DNA from: Chryseobacterium pennae
Lineage (GTDB): Bacteria; Bacteroidota; Bacteroidia; Flavobacteriales; Weeksellaceae
DNA length: 64,000 nt
NCBI RefSeq assembly: GCF_003385515.1
Contig: NZ_QNVT01000030.1
Span: forward strand, 25,292 to 89,291
Reading direction: 5' to 3'
The translations under genes were made by a program, and so were the position numbers. The notes under the pieces were generated by a model. It made no database searches. It worked only from the letters and a program-made list of their open reading frames with translations, and was not told the DNA's origin. Shown here piece by piece: positions 33,512 to 42,440 of the stretch (its first letter is position 1; each line of letters opens with the position of its first letter).

Positions 33512-35959
33512 ATGAACTATACAGTACAACAAATTGCAGAGATCACCAATGCAGAGGTTATTGGAGACAAAAATTTAGTGGTTAAAAATATAGCATATGA
33601 CAGCAGGATTATTTACTCAATTAAGAATACTGCGTTCATTGCGATCAACACGCATAAAAATTCTGGTGAAAAGTTCATTGAAGCTGCTATAGACAGAGGT
33701 ATTAATATTATTATTTCTGAACATCAATATCCACAGTTTGAAAATATAACGTGGATTATTGTTAAAAATTCTGTAGATTTTCTTCAACAATTAGCAAAGT
33801 ATCACTTCGAAAATTCTCATTTACGATCTATCGGAATTACCGGAAGTAATGGAAAAACCATTTTAAAGGAATGGTTATATCAATGTTTATGGAATGAATT
33901 CCCTACTGTAAAAAGTCCAAAGAGTTTTAATTCTCAAATAGGACTTCCCCTTTCTCTTCTTCAGATTAACGATTCTCATCAGCTGGGAATTTTTGAAGTA
34001 GGGATTTCCCACCCGAATGAAATGGAAAAGCTCGAAAATATTTTCCATCCTCAGATCGGATTATTAACACATATCGGAAATGCTCATGCAGCCAACTTTT
34101 CTTCCGAAGAAGAACTGATTGATGAAAAGATTAAACTTTTCAAAGATTCTGAAATCATCATTTATAATGGTGACCATTCTTTGGTAGATCAGAAAATCAA
34201 AAAATTATATTCAGATAAAAAATTAATCTCTTACGGATTGAAAGAAACTAATGATGTCTTCATCAAAAACAATATTTCCAAAGATGAAAACATCCTTGTT
34301 GAATATTTTGGGGAAGAAATCAGTTTTCCGGCTCATCAGAGAGACGAAGCTACGTTAACCAATGCTACAGCGCTTATCGCTGTCCTTAAGGTGTTACAGG
34401 TCGAAAATAAAAAGATCATTGAAAAAATCAACCTTTTAAAGGCCATCGAAATGAGGCTTGAAGCGATTGAAGGAAATAAGGGCAATATTGTCATCAACGA
34501 TTCTTTTAACCTTGACCTCGATTCTTTGAAAACTGCTCTTCAATTTTTGAAAGAATACAATAAGCCGAAAAAATCTTTAGTCCTAACAGATATCGTAGGG
34601 GTAAATACCAATTCCAAGGAGTTGTATGAAGAAGTTTCCGAATTGGTGAATGAACAGTATTTTGATTCTGTATTCCTGATTGGTAATGAAATATCAAAGT
34701 TCAGTGAATTATTTAAATCTAAAACATTTACTTTCATCGATACCAAAGAACTGATCGAAAGCAAACATCTTTCTGAAATCGAAAACCAGATTATTCTTCT
34801 CAAAGGAGCCAGAAAATTTGAAATCGAAAAATTAAAAGATATTCTTGAGCTCAGAAAACATGATACGGTTTTAGAAGTTAATCTGAATGCTATTCTTCAT
34901 AATATCAATTACCACAAATCACTGTTAAAGCCAGGCACAAAAATGATGGCTATGGTAAAAGCCAATGCTTATGGCTTGGGGAGTTATGAAATTTCAGAAT
35001 TCCTACAACATCACCACATTGATTACTTAGGAGTAGCGTATGTTGATGAAGGGGTTGAACTTCGTAAAAAAGGAATTACCACTCCTATCATCGTGATGAA
35101 TCCTGAACAACACAGTTACCAAACCATCATAGAGTACAACCTGGAACCTGAAATTTATAGTTTCAGAGTTTTGGAATTATTCTATGAAGCGGTTCAAAAA
35201 TCGGGATATGATAAGAAATATCCTATTCATATTAAACTGGAAACAGGAATGCACCGTCTTGGTTTTAAAGATTTTGAACTGGATCAGCTGAGCGAAACTT
35301 TAAGTGAGAAAAATCTTAAAGTTCAAAGTATGTTCAGCCATCTATCTTCTTCCGACATGCCGGAAGAGAAAGAATTTACTTTCAAACAACTGGATATTTT
35401 TGAAAAAAACTCAAGCTTCTTAACGGAAAAACTAGGCTATTCTCCTCTCAGACATATTTTAAATTCTTCCGGAATAACCAGCTATACAGATCACCAACAT
35501 GATATGGTAAGGATCGGTATTGGCATGCTGGGAGAATCACCGGATACTGAAATACAGAAACAATTACAGTCTGTGGTAAGTTTTAAAACCGTAATTTCAC
35601 AGATATCAATGGTTGAAAACGGAGAGTCTGTAGGATACAGCAGAAAATTTAAGCCAGATCATCTGACAAAGATTGCTACCATCCCAGTTGGATATGCGGA
35701 CGGTATTCCAAGATTGATCGGAAATCAGGTAGGAAGTCTTGGAGTGAATAAAATATTAGCTCCAATTGTTGGAAATATCTGCATGGATATGATGATGATT
35801 AACGTGGAAAACATTCCAAATGTAAAGGAAGGCGATATGGTAACCGTCTTTAATGCAAAACCAAGTTTAAAAGAATTCGCAGGATACTGCAAAACGATAA
35901 CCTATGAAGTATTAACATCCATTTCGCCCCGGGTGAAACGGATCTATATAAAAGATTAA
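33512..35959 (+). CDS. murF-alr: Bifunctional MurF ligase/alanine racemase
   Basis: The 815-residue fusion combines two peptidoglycan steps. Residues 1 to about 440 are MurF-like (UDP-MurNAc-tripeptide:D-Ala-D-Ala ligase) with the ATP loop GITGSNGKT, EVGISHPNEM and a C-terminal ligase domain. From about 450 on is alanine racemase: EVNLNAILHNI, the PLP lysine in MVKANAYGLG, VGYADGIPR and GNICMDMMMI. The same fusion is widespread in Bacteroidetes. Nearby upstream, CCTTTTTTGCAATTT occurs in two near-identical copies (33449-33484), a possible regulatory direct repeat. Confidence 0.95.
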   Translation: MNYTVQQIAEITNAEVIGDKNLVVKNIAYDSRIIYSIKNTAFIAINTHKNSGEKFIEAAIDRGINIIISEHQYPQFENITWIIVKNSVDFLQQLAKYHFENSHLRSIGITGSNGKTILKEWLYQCLWNEFPTVKSPKSFNSQIGLPLSLLQINDSHQLGIFEVGISHPNEMEKLENIFHPQIGLLTHIGNAHAANFSSEEELIDEKIKLFKDSEIIIYNGDHSLVDQKIKKLYSDKKLISYGLKETNDVFIKNNISKDENILVEYFGEEISFPAHQRDEATLTNATALIAVLKVLQVENKKIIEKINLLKAIEMRLEAIEGNKGNIVINDSFNLDLDSLKTALQFLKEYNKPKKSLVLTDIVGVNTNSKELYEEVSELVNEQYFDSVFLIGNEISKFSELFKSKTFTFIDTKELIESKHLSEIENQIILLKGARKFEIEKLKDILELRKHDTVLEVNLNAILHNINYHKSLLKPGTKMMAMVKANAYGLGSYEISEFLQHHHIDYLGVAYVDEGVELRKKGITTPIIVMNPEQHSYQTIIEYNLEPEIYSFRVLELFYEAVQKSGYDKKYPIHIKLETGMHRLGFKDFELDQLSETLSEKNLKVQSMFSHLSSSDMPEEKEFTFKQLDIFEKNSSFLTEKLGYSPLRHILNSSGITSYTDHQHDMVRIGIGMLGESPDTEIQKQLQSVVSFKTVISQISMVENGESVGYSRKFKPDHLTKIATIPVGYADGIPRLIGNQVGSLGVNKILAPIVGNICMDMMMINVENIPNVKEGDMVTVFNAKPSLKEFAGYCKTITYEVLTSISPRVKRIYIKD

Positions 35960-35961
35960 CT

Positions 35962-38118
35962 ATGAGAAAACTCCTGATTCTTCTTTTCATATTCCCATTG
36001 CTATGGATCCAATCTCAGGTAAAAAAAGACCTGGTGATTCCGAAGAACCCCAAAATAGGACTGTCGCTTGCCGGTGGTGGTGCCAAGGGTTTCTCACATG
36101 TAGGAGTACTTAAAGTATTAGATTCATTAGGAGTAAAAGTGGATTATATTGCCGGAACCAGTATGGGCGCTATTGTTGGCGGACTCTATGCTTCCGGATA
36201 TTCTGGTAAAGAAATAGAAAAAATCGTAATGGATACGGATTTCTATTCTTTAATTATGGATCCGAAATCCAGAAAAGAAACCAGCTTTTTCAACAAATCT
36301 GTTGACAAGTATCTTTTATCTATTCCATTAAAAAACGGGAAAATTACACTTCCCTCTTCCATCAGTACAGGACAAAGAAATGTTTATCTTCTAAAGGAAC
36401 TTTTTAAAAATGTTTCCAATATTGAAGACTTTTCTAAAATGCCCATTCCTTTCTTATGCGTTGCCACCAACCTTGAAAGCGGGAATATGCAGATCTTTGA
36501 AAAAGGAGATCTGGTACAGTCTATTATGGCCAGTTCAGCCTTTCCATCTTTAATGGATCCTGTTAAAATAGGTGACAGTATCTATATTGACGGAGCAATG
36601 ACGGTAAATTACCCTTCAAAGCCATTAAAGGACAGAGGAATTGATATCGTTATCGGTGTGGACCTTAACCAGGATCTATCCAAAAGAGAGGATTTAAACA
36701 ATATTATATCCATTCTGAACCAGGTCATTGATTTCGGAATCAAAAAAGATACAAGAAAACAATATAAATATACCGATATTAATATTAAACCTGACCTCAA
36801 AGGAATGTCTGCAACAAGCTATGATGACAAGAAAAAAATCCTTGACAGCGGTTATGTGGAAGGTTTAAAATACTCTCAGATTCTGGATCAGCTGCCTAAA
36901 CGTCAGTTCGACCGTCTCAGACAAAGCGTAAATCCGATATATTCTAATGTATATAAGATAGACAGCATTTCTATAGAAGGAAGCAAAATATATGGTAAAA
37001 ACTATACTCTGGGGAAAATGGGACTGCGTCTCCCCTCTTTGCAAACCTATGGAAACATTAATAAAATGGTTGATAAACTGGTTGCTACCAACAACTATAA
37101 ATTCATCAACTACGATATCGTTCAGGAGAATGATGCCAATTATTTAAAGCTTTATGTTACCGAAGATGAAGCCCGCCATTTCTTAAAATTTGGATTACAT
37201 TATGATGAAGTTTTTAAAACAGGTCTTCTTCTGAACTATTCAGCAAAGAGACTTTTATTTAAAAACTCTAATCTTTCTGTGGATGTAGTGGTAGGTGATA
37301 AATTAAGATACTATCTGAATTATTTTATTGATAACGGATATATTCCCGGCTTTGGTATTTACTCTTCCGGAATGAGTTTTGACCTTAAAAATGCTGATAA
37401 TAATATTATCGACAAATGGGAATGGATGAGAAACGAAGCCTATATACAGTCTGTATGGAAGGATAAATACGCTATTGGTGGTGGTATTAGCCACGATTAC
37501 TTTAAGGCTGAAATTAACGGTGACAACAGACGTTATGCCCGCTTTTTAAATCCTTATGTATTTCTGAAGACTGATACGCAGGATGACAAGGAGTTTGCAA
37601 CCAAAGGAATATATTTTGCCGCCGAAGGAAAGGTCATAGACCTTTTAAAATCGGAAGTAGAAAAACGAATTGTTCAGATAAAGGCAGATTTAAAGATCAA
37701 TATTCCTTTAGGAAAACAATTTACTTATCGTCTTAATTTATTTGGCGGAATCACTCTTGGAGAACATCTTCCACCCTATTATCAATACAGATTGGGTGGA
37801 ATTTTTGAGCAGAATATTATTAACTTCAAACGTTTTGGAGGATTTTATTTTGCCCAGTTACACACCAATAATGTGATATTGGCATCCAATGACCTTCAAT
37901 TCAGGTTTAATAAAAACTATTTTATCAGCGGAAACTTTAGCTTTGCCAACCTTTCCAATGACATTAAATTCGAAGATGCAGTTAAAGTAAATTATAGCTC
38001 ACTTGGAATTACAGCTGGGTACAAATCTCCTTTCGGGCAGATAAAAGTAAACTTCAGCCACTCACTTAAAAACAATCAAAAAGGCATATTCAGTGTTATT
38101 TTAGGACACTGGTTTTAA
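35962..38118 (+). CDS. Patatin-like phospholipase with outer-membrane barrel
   Basis: The 718-residue protein has a signal peptide (about 1-19). The patatin domain follows, with the oxyanion GGGAKG, the nucleophile elbow GTSMG and the catalytic DGA in YIDGAM. A POTRA-like segment near 330-410 and a C-terminal beta-barrel of the Omp85/PlpD type follow, rich in alternating strands and ending in HWF with a terminal aromatic residue. Such proteins present or secrete a lipase through their own barrel. The gene lies 2 bases after murF-alr and 4 before ybeY, in one operon. Confidence 0.9.
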   Translation: MRKLLILLFIFPLLWIQSQVKKDLVIPKNPKIGLSLAGGGAKGFSHVGVLKVLDSLGVKVDYIAGTSMGAIVGGLYASGYSGKEIEKIVMDTDFYSLIMDPKSRKETSFFNKSVDKYLLSIPLKNGKITLPSSISTGQRNVYLLKELFKNVSNIEDFSKMPIPFLCVATNLESGNMQIFEKGDLVQSIMASSAFPSLMDPVKIGDSIYIDGAMTVNYPSKPLKDRGIDIVIGVDLNQDLSKREDLNNIISILNQVIDFGIKKDTRKQYKYTDINIKPDLKGMSATSYDDKKKILDSGYVEGLKYSQILDQLPKRQFDRLRQSVNPIYSNVYKIDSISIEGSKIYGKNYTLGKMGLRLPSLQTYGNINKMVDKLVATNNYKFINYDIVQENDANYLKLYVTEDEARHFLKFGLHYDEVFKTGLLLNYSAKRLLFKNSNLSVDVVVGDKLRYYLNYFIDNGYIPGFGIYSSGMSFDLKNADNNIIDKWEWMRNEAYIQSVWKDKYAIGGGISHDYFKAEINGDNRRYARFLNPYVFLKTDTQDDKEFATKGIYFAAEGKVIDLLKSEVEKRIVQIKADLKINIPLGKQFTYRLNLFGGITLGEHLPPYYQYRLGGIFEQNIINFKRFGGFYFAQLHTNNVILASNDLQFRFNKNYFISGNFSFANLSNDIKFEDAVKVNYSSLGITAGYKSPFGQIKVNFSHSLKNNQKGIFSVILGHWF

Positions 38119-38122
38119 TACA

Positions 38123-38542
38123 ATGATACAATTCTTTTACGAAAATTTACCGGAGTCGGTAGATACAGATTACAAACAATGGCTGGAAGATCTGATTCTT
38201 TCAGAAGGAAAAAAACTAGGAGAAATCAGCTATATTTTCTGCGATGATGAATATCTTCTGAAGATTAATCAGGATTATTTACAGCATGATTATTATACCG
38301 ATATCATCACTTTTGATTATGTAAAAGGCAAGACAATAAGCGCTGAGATTTTCGTATCTTTGCAACGCATTTCTGATAACGCTTCTACCCTTTCCCGAGA
38401 TTATGAAGATGAATTAAGAAGAGTTTTAGCCCATGGAATTTTACATCTCATAGGCTATAAAGACAAGACAGAAGAAGAGGAAAAAGAGATGCGAAGAATG
38501 GAAGATTTGTACTTAAGCAAGTATAGGAATTCAAAGAATTAA
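38123..38542 (+). CDS. ybeY: Endoribonuclease YbeY
   Basis: The 139-residue rRNA-maturation protein has LAHGILHLIGYKDKTEEE. The first two zinc-binding His of HGxLHLxGYDH are present, but the third position reads KDK, so the His is replaced, as I recall for Bacteroidetes homologues. The N-terminal segment ISYIFCDDEYLLKIN and the YTDIITFDY strand are typical of the family. Confidence 0.93.
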   Translation: MIQFFYENLPESVDTDYKQWLEDLILSEGKKLGEISYIFCDDEYLLKINQDYLQHDYYTDIITFDYVKGKTISAEIFVSLQRISDNASTLSRDYEDELRRVLAHGILHLIGYKDKTEEEEKEMRRMEDLYLSKYRNSKN

Positions 38543-38625
38543 ATTAAATAATACTTTAAGTCCGATATCTAAAGTACTCAATTCTAGCAGTAATATAAGT
38601 TTACCTAGAGTGCATTCTTCAAAAA

Positions 38626-38641
38626 TGTTTCACGTGAAACA
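38626..38641. promoter_or_regulatory. parS centromere site (ParB binding)
   Basis: TGTTTCACGTGAAACA is the perfect 16-base parS palindrome known from B. subtilis and conserved across bacteria; the flanking A and T extend it to 18 bases. It lies between ybeY and mnmG. Confidence 0.95.
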
Positions 38642-38686
38642 TTGATAGTTAAAGATAAGGTTTAAGCTTAAACAAGCAAGATAAAA

Positions 38687-40549
38687 ATGATTTCAGAAAT
38701 ATATGATGTGATCGTAGTAGGTGCAGGACACGCAGGATGTGAAGCAGCAGCAGCAGCAGCCAACCTGGGTTCAAAAACACTATTGGTTACAATGAATATG
38801 CAGACCATCGGACAGATGAGTTGCAACCCGGCAATGGGTGGAATCGCAAAAGGACAAATCGTAAGAGAGATTGACGCGATGGGTGGATACTCCGGAATCG
38901 TAGCAGACAAATCGGCCATCCAATTTAAAATGCTGAATCTTTCAAAAGGTCCTGCCATGTGGTCCCCAAGAACCCAAAATGACAGAATGCTTTTTGCCGA
39001 AGAATGGCGACTGGCTTTAGAGAATACGCCCAATCTTGATTTCTTTCAGGATATGGTGAAACAACTGATTGTTGAAAATAATAAAGTAACCGGAGTTGTT
39101 ACTTCTTTAGGAATTGAGATTAAAGCAAAATCTGTAGTTCTTACTAACGGAACTTTTCTTAACGGATTAATTCATGTTGGCGATAAACAATTAGGTGGTG
39201 GAAGAATGGGTGAGCCAAGAGCATTTGGTATTACCGAACAATTAGTCACTTTAGGTTTTGAAGCCGGAAGAATGAAAACCGGAACTCCACCAAGAGTTGA
39301 CGGAAGAAGTTTGGATTATTCAAAAATGGAAGAACAGAAGGGAGACGAAAATCCTCAAAAGTTCAGCTATCTTGATACACCAAAATTGACAAAACAATTA
39401 AGCTGTCATATTGTATATACTAATGAAACGGTACATGATATTCTTCGTGAAGGTTTTGACAGAAGTCCAATGTTCAATGGTACGATCCAAAGTTTAGGTC
39501 CGAGATACTGTCCCAGTATTGAAGATAAAATTAATCGTTTTGCAGAAAGAAACAGACATCAGCTTTTCGTAGAACCGGAAGGATGGAAAACTGTTGAGAT
39601 CTACGTAAACGGATTTAGCTCTTCTCTTCCGGAAGATGTACAGATCAAAGCTATGAAACATATTCCAGGATTTGAAAATGTAAAAGTTTTCCGTCCGGGA
39701 TATGCTATTGAATATGACTACTTCCCTCCTACCCAATTGAAGCATACCTTAGAAACAAAATTGATTGACAATTTATATTTCGCGGGACAGATCAATGGAA
39801 CAACCGGATATGAAGAAGCAGCAGGACAAGGTCTGATTGCAGGAATCAATGCTCATAATAAAGTTCACGAAAAAGGAGACTTTATTCTGAACAGAGATGA
39901 AGCCTATATCGGAGTACTGATTGATGACCTGATTACAAAAGGAACTGAAGAGCCATACAGAATGTTTACTTCACGCGCTGAGTACAGACTTTTATTAAGA
40001 CAGGACAACGCAGATATCAGATTAACTGAGAAAGCATACAACCTTGGATTAGCAAAAGAAGACAGATTAAGAAAAGTAGAATCCAAAATAACTGACAGTC
40101 AGCAACTTGAAGAGTTTTTACGCGAAACCTCTTTAAAACCAGGTGTCATTAACCCTATTCTTGAATCTATAGAAAGTAATCCTGTAGATCAGGCTTACAG
40201 AGCTGCCCAGTTTCTTACAAGACCTAATATTACTTTAGAAAAACTTGATGAAATTGATTTCATTAAAGAAGTTTCTTCTCAATATAATAACGAAGTAAGA
40301 GAACAAGCAGAAATCAATATCAAATACAAAGGATATATTGAAAAAGAAAAGGAAAACGTAGCGAAGCTAAACCGTCTGGAAAACATTAAAATTCCCGAAG
40401 ACTTTGATTACACTAACATTTCCAGTCTTTCTGCAGAAGCAAAACAGAAGATGTCTAATGTAAGACCTAAGACTATTGCACAGGCAGGCAGGATAAGTGG
40501 TGTTTCTCCGGCTGACATTAACGTTTTACTAGTGTATTTAGGACGTTAA
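38687..40549 (+). CDS. mnmG: tRNA uridine-5-carboxymethylaminomethyl modification enzyme MnmG
   Basis: The 620-residue FAD protein modifies wobble uridine with MnmE. It has VVVGAGHAGCEAA for FAD, QMSCNPAMGGIAKGQ, GGGRMGE and GLIAGINA, and a C-terminal helical domain that binds MnmE and tRNA. It is flanked on both sides by perfect parS sites, and mnmG (gidA) is a common neighbour of replication origins. Confidence 0.97.
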   Translation: MISEIYDVIVVGAGHAGCEAAAAAANLGSKTLLVTMNMQTIGQMSCNPAMGGIAKGQIVREIDAMGGYSGIVADKSAIQFKMLNLSKGPAMWSPRTQNDRMLFAEEWRLALENTPNLDFFQDMVKQLIVENNKVTGVVTSLGIEIKAKSVVLTNGTFLNGLIHVGDKQLGGGRMGEPRAFGITEQLVTLGFEAGRMKTGTPPRVDGRSLDYSKMEEQKGDENPQKFSYLDTPKLTKQLSCHIVYTNETVHDILREGFDRSPMFNGTIQSLGPRYCPSIEDKINRFAERNRHQLFVEPEGWKTVEIYVNGFSSSLPEDVQIKAMKHIPGFENVKVFRPGYAIEYDYFPPTQLKHTLETKLIDNLYFAGQINGTTGYEEAAGQGLIAGINAHNKVHEKGDFILNRDEAYIGVLIDDLITKGTEEPYRMFTSRAEYRLLLRQDNADIRLTEKAYNLGLAKEDRLRKVESKITDSQQLEEFLRETSLKPGVINPILESIESNPVDQAYRAAQFLTRPNITLEKLDEIDFIKEVSSQYNNEVREQAEINIKYKGYIEKEKENVAKLNRLENIKIPEDFDYTNISSLSAEAKQKMSNVRPKTIAQAGRISGVSPADINVLLVYLGR

Positions 40550-40557
40550 AAATAAAA

Positions 40558-40573
40558 TGTTTCACGTGAAACA
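40558..40573. promoter_or_regulatory. parS centromere site (ParB binding)
   Basis: A second perfect TGTTTCACGTGAAACA, again flanked by A and T, starts 9 bases after the mnmG stop. It is identical to the site at 38626-38641. Confidence 0.95.
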
Positions 40574-40664
40574 TTTCTTACAATAAAAACAAAAATTAAG
40601 GTATTTATAAGCTTAGACACTTATGAGTATCTTAATTTTTTAAATATAACAGATTTCGACTTCA

Positions 40665-41486
40665 ATGAAAATAAAAGATCATTTTCTTTCACAGGAAATA
40701 TTTGAAATAAAAGAAACAGAAACCAAGGGAGTCTATAAAACCTCCCCTATTCCATCCAATATTTCCAGATACTACGAAAGCGAAGATTACATTTCCCATC
40801 ACCAGGATTCAGGAAGCCTGAAAGAAAAATTATATAAGTTTCTTCAGTCTTTTAATCTGCAATACAAGAAAAATATTCTGGTTGACAGAATTAAAAAAGG
40901 TTCAAAAGTATTAGACTATGGATGTGGTGCCGGAGAATTTGTAAAGTATATAGAAAATGATTTTAAAACTTTCGGTTTTGAACCGGATGCAGATGCAAGA
41001 AAAGCAGCTCAGGCTAAAATTACAAAAGCGACAATCCTGGATGATATTCAAAAAATTGAAGACAAAACCTTAGATGCAATTACACTATGGCATGTATTTG
41101 AGCATGTAGAGAACCAGGATGAAATGCTAAATATTTTTCATTCGAAATTAAAAGACAAAGGCCTCCTTATTATTGCCGTGCCCAACCCTACTTCTTACGA
41201 TGCAAAACATTATAAAGAATATTGGGCCGCCTATGATGTACCAAGACACATCTATCATTTTTCTAAAACAGGAATGGAAAATCTGATTTCTAAAAAAACG
41301 GATTGGAAAATGAGAAAGATCAAACCTTTGGTTCTTGATTCCTATTACATCTCTATGTTGAGCGAAAAATATAAAAAATCTCCTCTATTCTGGCTAAAAG
41401 CAACCTTCTACGGGACAATTTCGAACATAAAAGCCCTTTTTTCGAACGAATTTTCAAGTTTGATATATATTATCGAAAAAAGATAG
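40665..41486 (+). CDS. Class I SAM-dependent methyltransferase
   Basis: The 273-residue protein has motif I as VLDYGCGAGEFVKYI near residue 86 and the acidic motif II end in GFEPDADAR. ITLWHVFEHVENQDEML and LLIIAVPNPTSYD follow, the pattern of UbiE/MenG-like and sugar or lipid methyltransferases. An aromatic C-terminal region follows. The substrate cannot be assigned. It is the last gene before the AT-rich island and ends near a terminator. Confidence 0.85.
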   Translation: MKIKDHFLSQEIFEIKETETKGVYKTSPIPSNISRYYESEDYISHHQDSGSLKEKLYKFLQSFNLQYKKNILVDRIKKGSKVLDYGCGAGEFVKYIENDFKTFGFEPDADARKAAQAKITKATILDDIQKIEDKTLDAITLWHVFEHVENQDEMLNIFHSKLKDKGLLIIAVPNPTSYDAKHYKEYWAAYDVPRHIYHFSKTGMENLISKKTDWKMRKIKPLVLDSYYISMLSEKYKKSPLFWLKATFYGTISNIKALFSNEFSSLIYIIEKR

Positions 41487-41490
41487 AAAA

Positions 41491-41896
41491 TCGATTTTTA
41501 AGCTATTTCTGAAAGCCAATTTTCAGTATTCTGAGCTAAAAAACTTAAAAACTCAGGGAACTTCTTCTCTGAGTTTTTTATTTTTTAAAAACCAACCTAG
41601 AATATAATTTAAGTTGTATTGAAAAAATTCTAACTAACAATCTTTTTAAACTCCCCTATTCTATTTCTAATAAAACTTATTTTAAAAATAAGTCTCATCA
41701 AAATACCATAAGATTCCGAAAACCTTTAAAGCTTGGAAAAAGCACTAAATCAAATTCAAAAAGAGGAAAATCGGATTTAAAATTATAAATTCTCACAAAA
41801 ACATATCATTTAACCGTTTGTTTTAAATTTATACACAAATACTCAAGAAATAATAGTTTTTCGATTTTTCAATCATTTCTGAAGGTCAATTTTCAG
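41491..41896 (+). repeat. Imperfect direct repeat (36 bases) flanking AT-rich DNA
   Basis: The 36 bases at 41491-41526 recur at 41861-41896 with 30 identical positions; both copies begin TCGATTTTT and share ATTTCTGAA and CAATTTTCAG. The first copy starts 5 bases after the methyltransferase stop, so the second may be a duplicated gene-end segment. Confidence 0.55.
41547..41586 (+). terminator. Terminator after the methyltransferase gene
   Basis: AAAACTCAG pairs with CTGAGTTTT around a 12-base loop, followed by a long T-rich stretch. Confidence 0.85.
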
Positions 41897-42407
41897 CATA
41901 TTATCAGAAAAATATTTTCAAAATGCTAAGAGATAAAATTTAGAGCTTTCCTGCAACCACAAATAATTTTTTAATATTGAAAAATTAAAACATACTAACC
42001 TACCTCTCTAAAAAATTTATCGTTAATAAAAAAGAAGAAATCAAAAATCCCGGTAAAGAAAAAATAACCACGAGCAAAACAGATTTTGATTTTATAACAA
42101 AATCATGACACGGGAAATTCAAAAAAACAAAAAACCTCTAGAAGTAAAACCTCAATACAGACCTAATATCATTGTTTTTAATATATAGTATGATTAAAAG
42201 CCAATAAAAAAAAGTTTAATTACTGATTTACTGTTAATTAAATGATACAAATTATTATAAGATGGCTGAAAAAATATTTAAAATGAAAATCAATTAAAAA
42301 ATGGGTTAAAAAGACATAATAAATTAATAATAAAATTAGTTTAACAACTGATATACAGATAATTATAATTAATAATATGAAACCAAAAAAAATCAAAATA
42401 ATATTGA
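41587..42407. other. Very AT-rich noncoding stretch
   Basis: About 820 bases contain no plausible ORF, only A/T-rich sequence and one copy of the 36-base direct repeat. It may be decayed DNA left by insertion of the neighbouring orphan gene. Confidence 0.6.
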
Positions 42408-42432
42408 ATAAAAAAACCGGATATGATCCGGT
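42408..42432 (-). terminator. Terminator of the beta-helix gene
   Basis: ACCGGAT-ATG-ATCCGGT (42416-42432) is a perfect hairpin; on the minus strand it is followed by a run of seven T. Confidence 0.85.
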
Positions 42433-42440
42433 CTTCTATA

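Noticed and set aside
38668..39033. 121-codon minus-strand ORF opposite mnmG
   Set aside because: It is a shadow of the conserved mnmG coding sequence and its translation is Ala/Ser/Pro-rich without recognisable domain.
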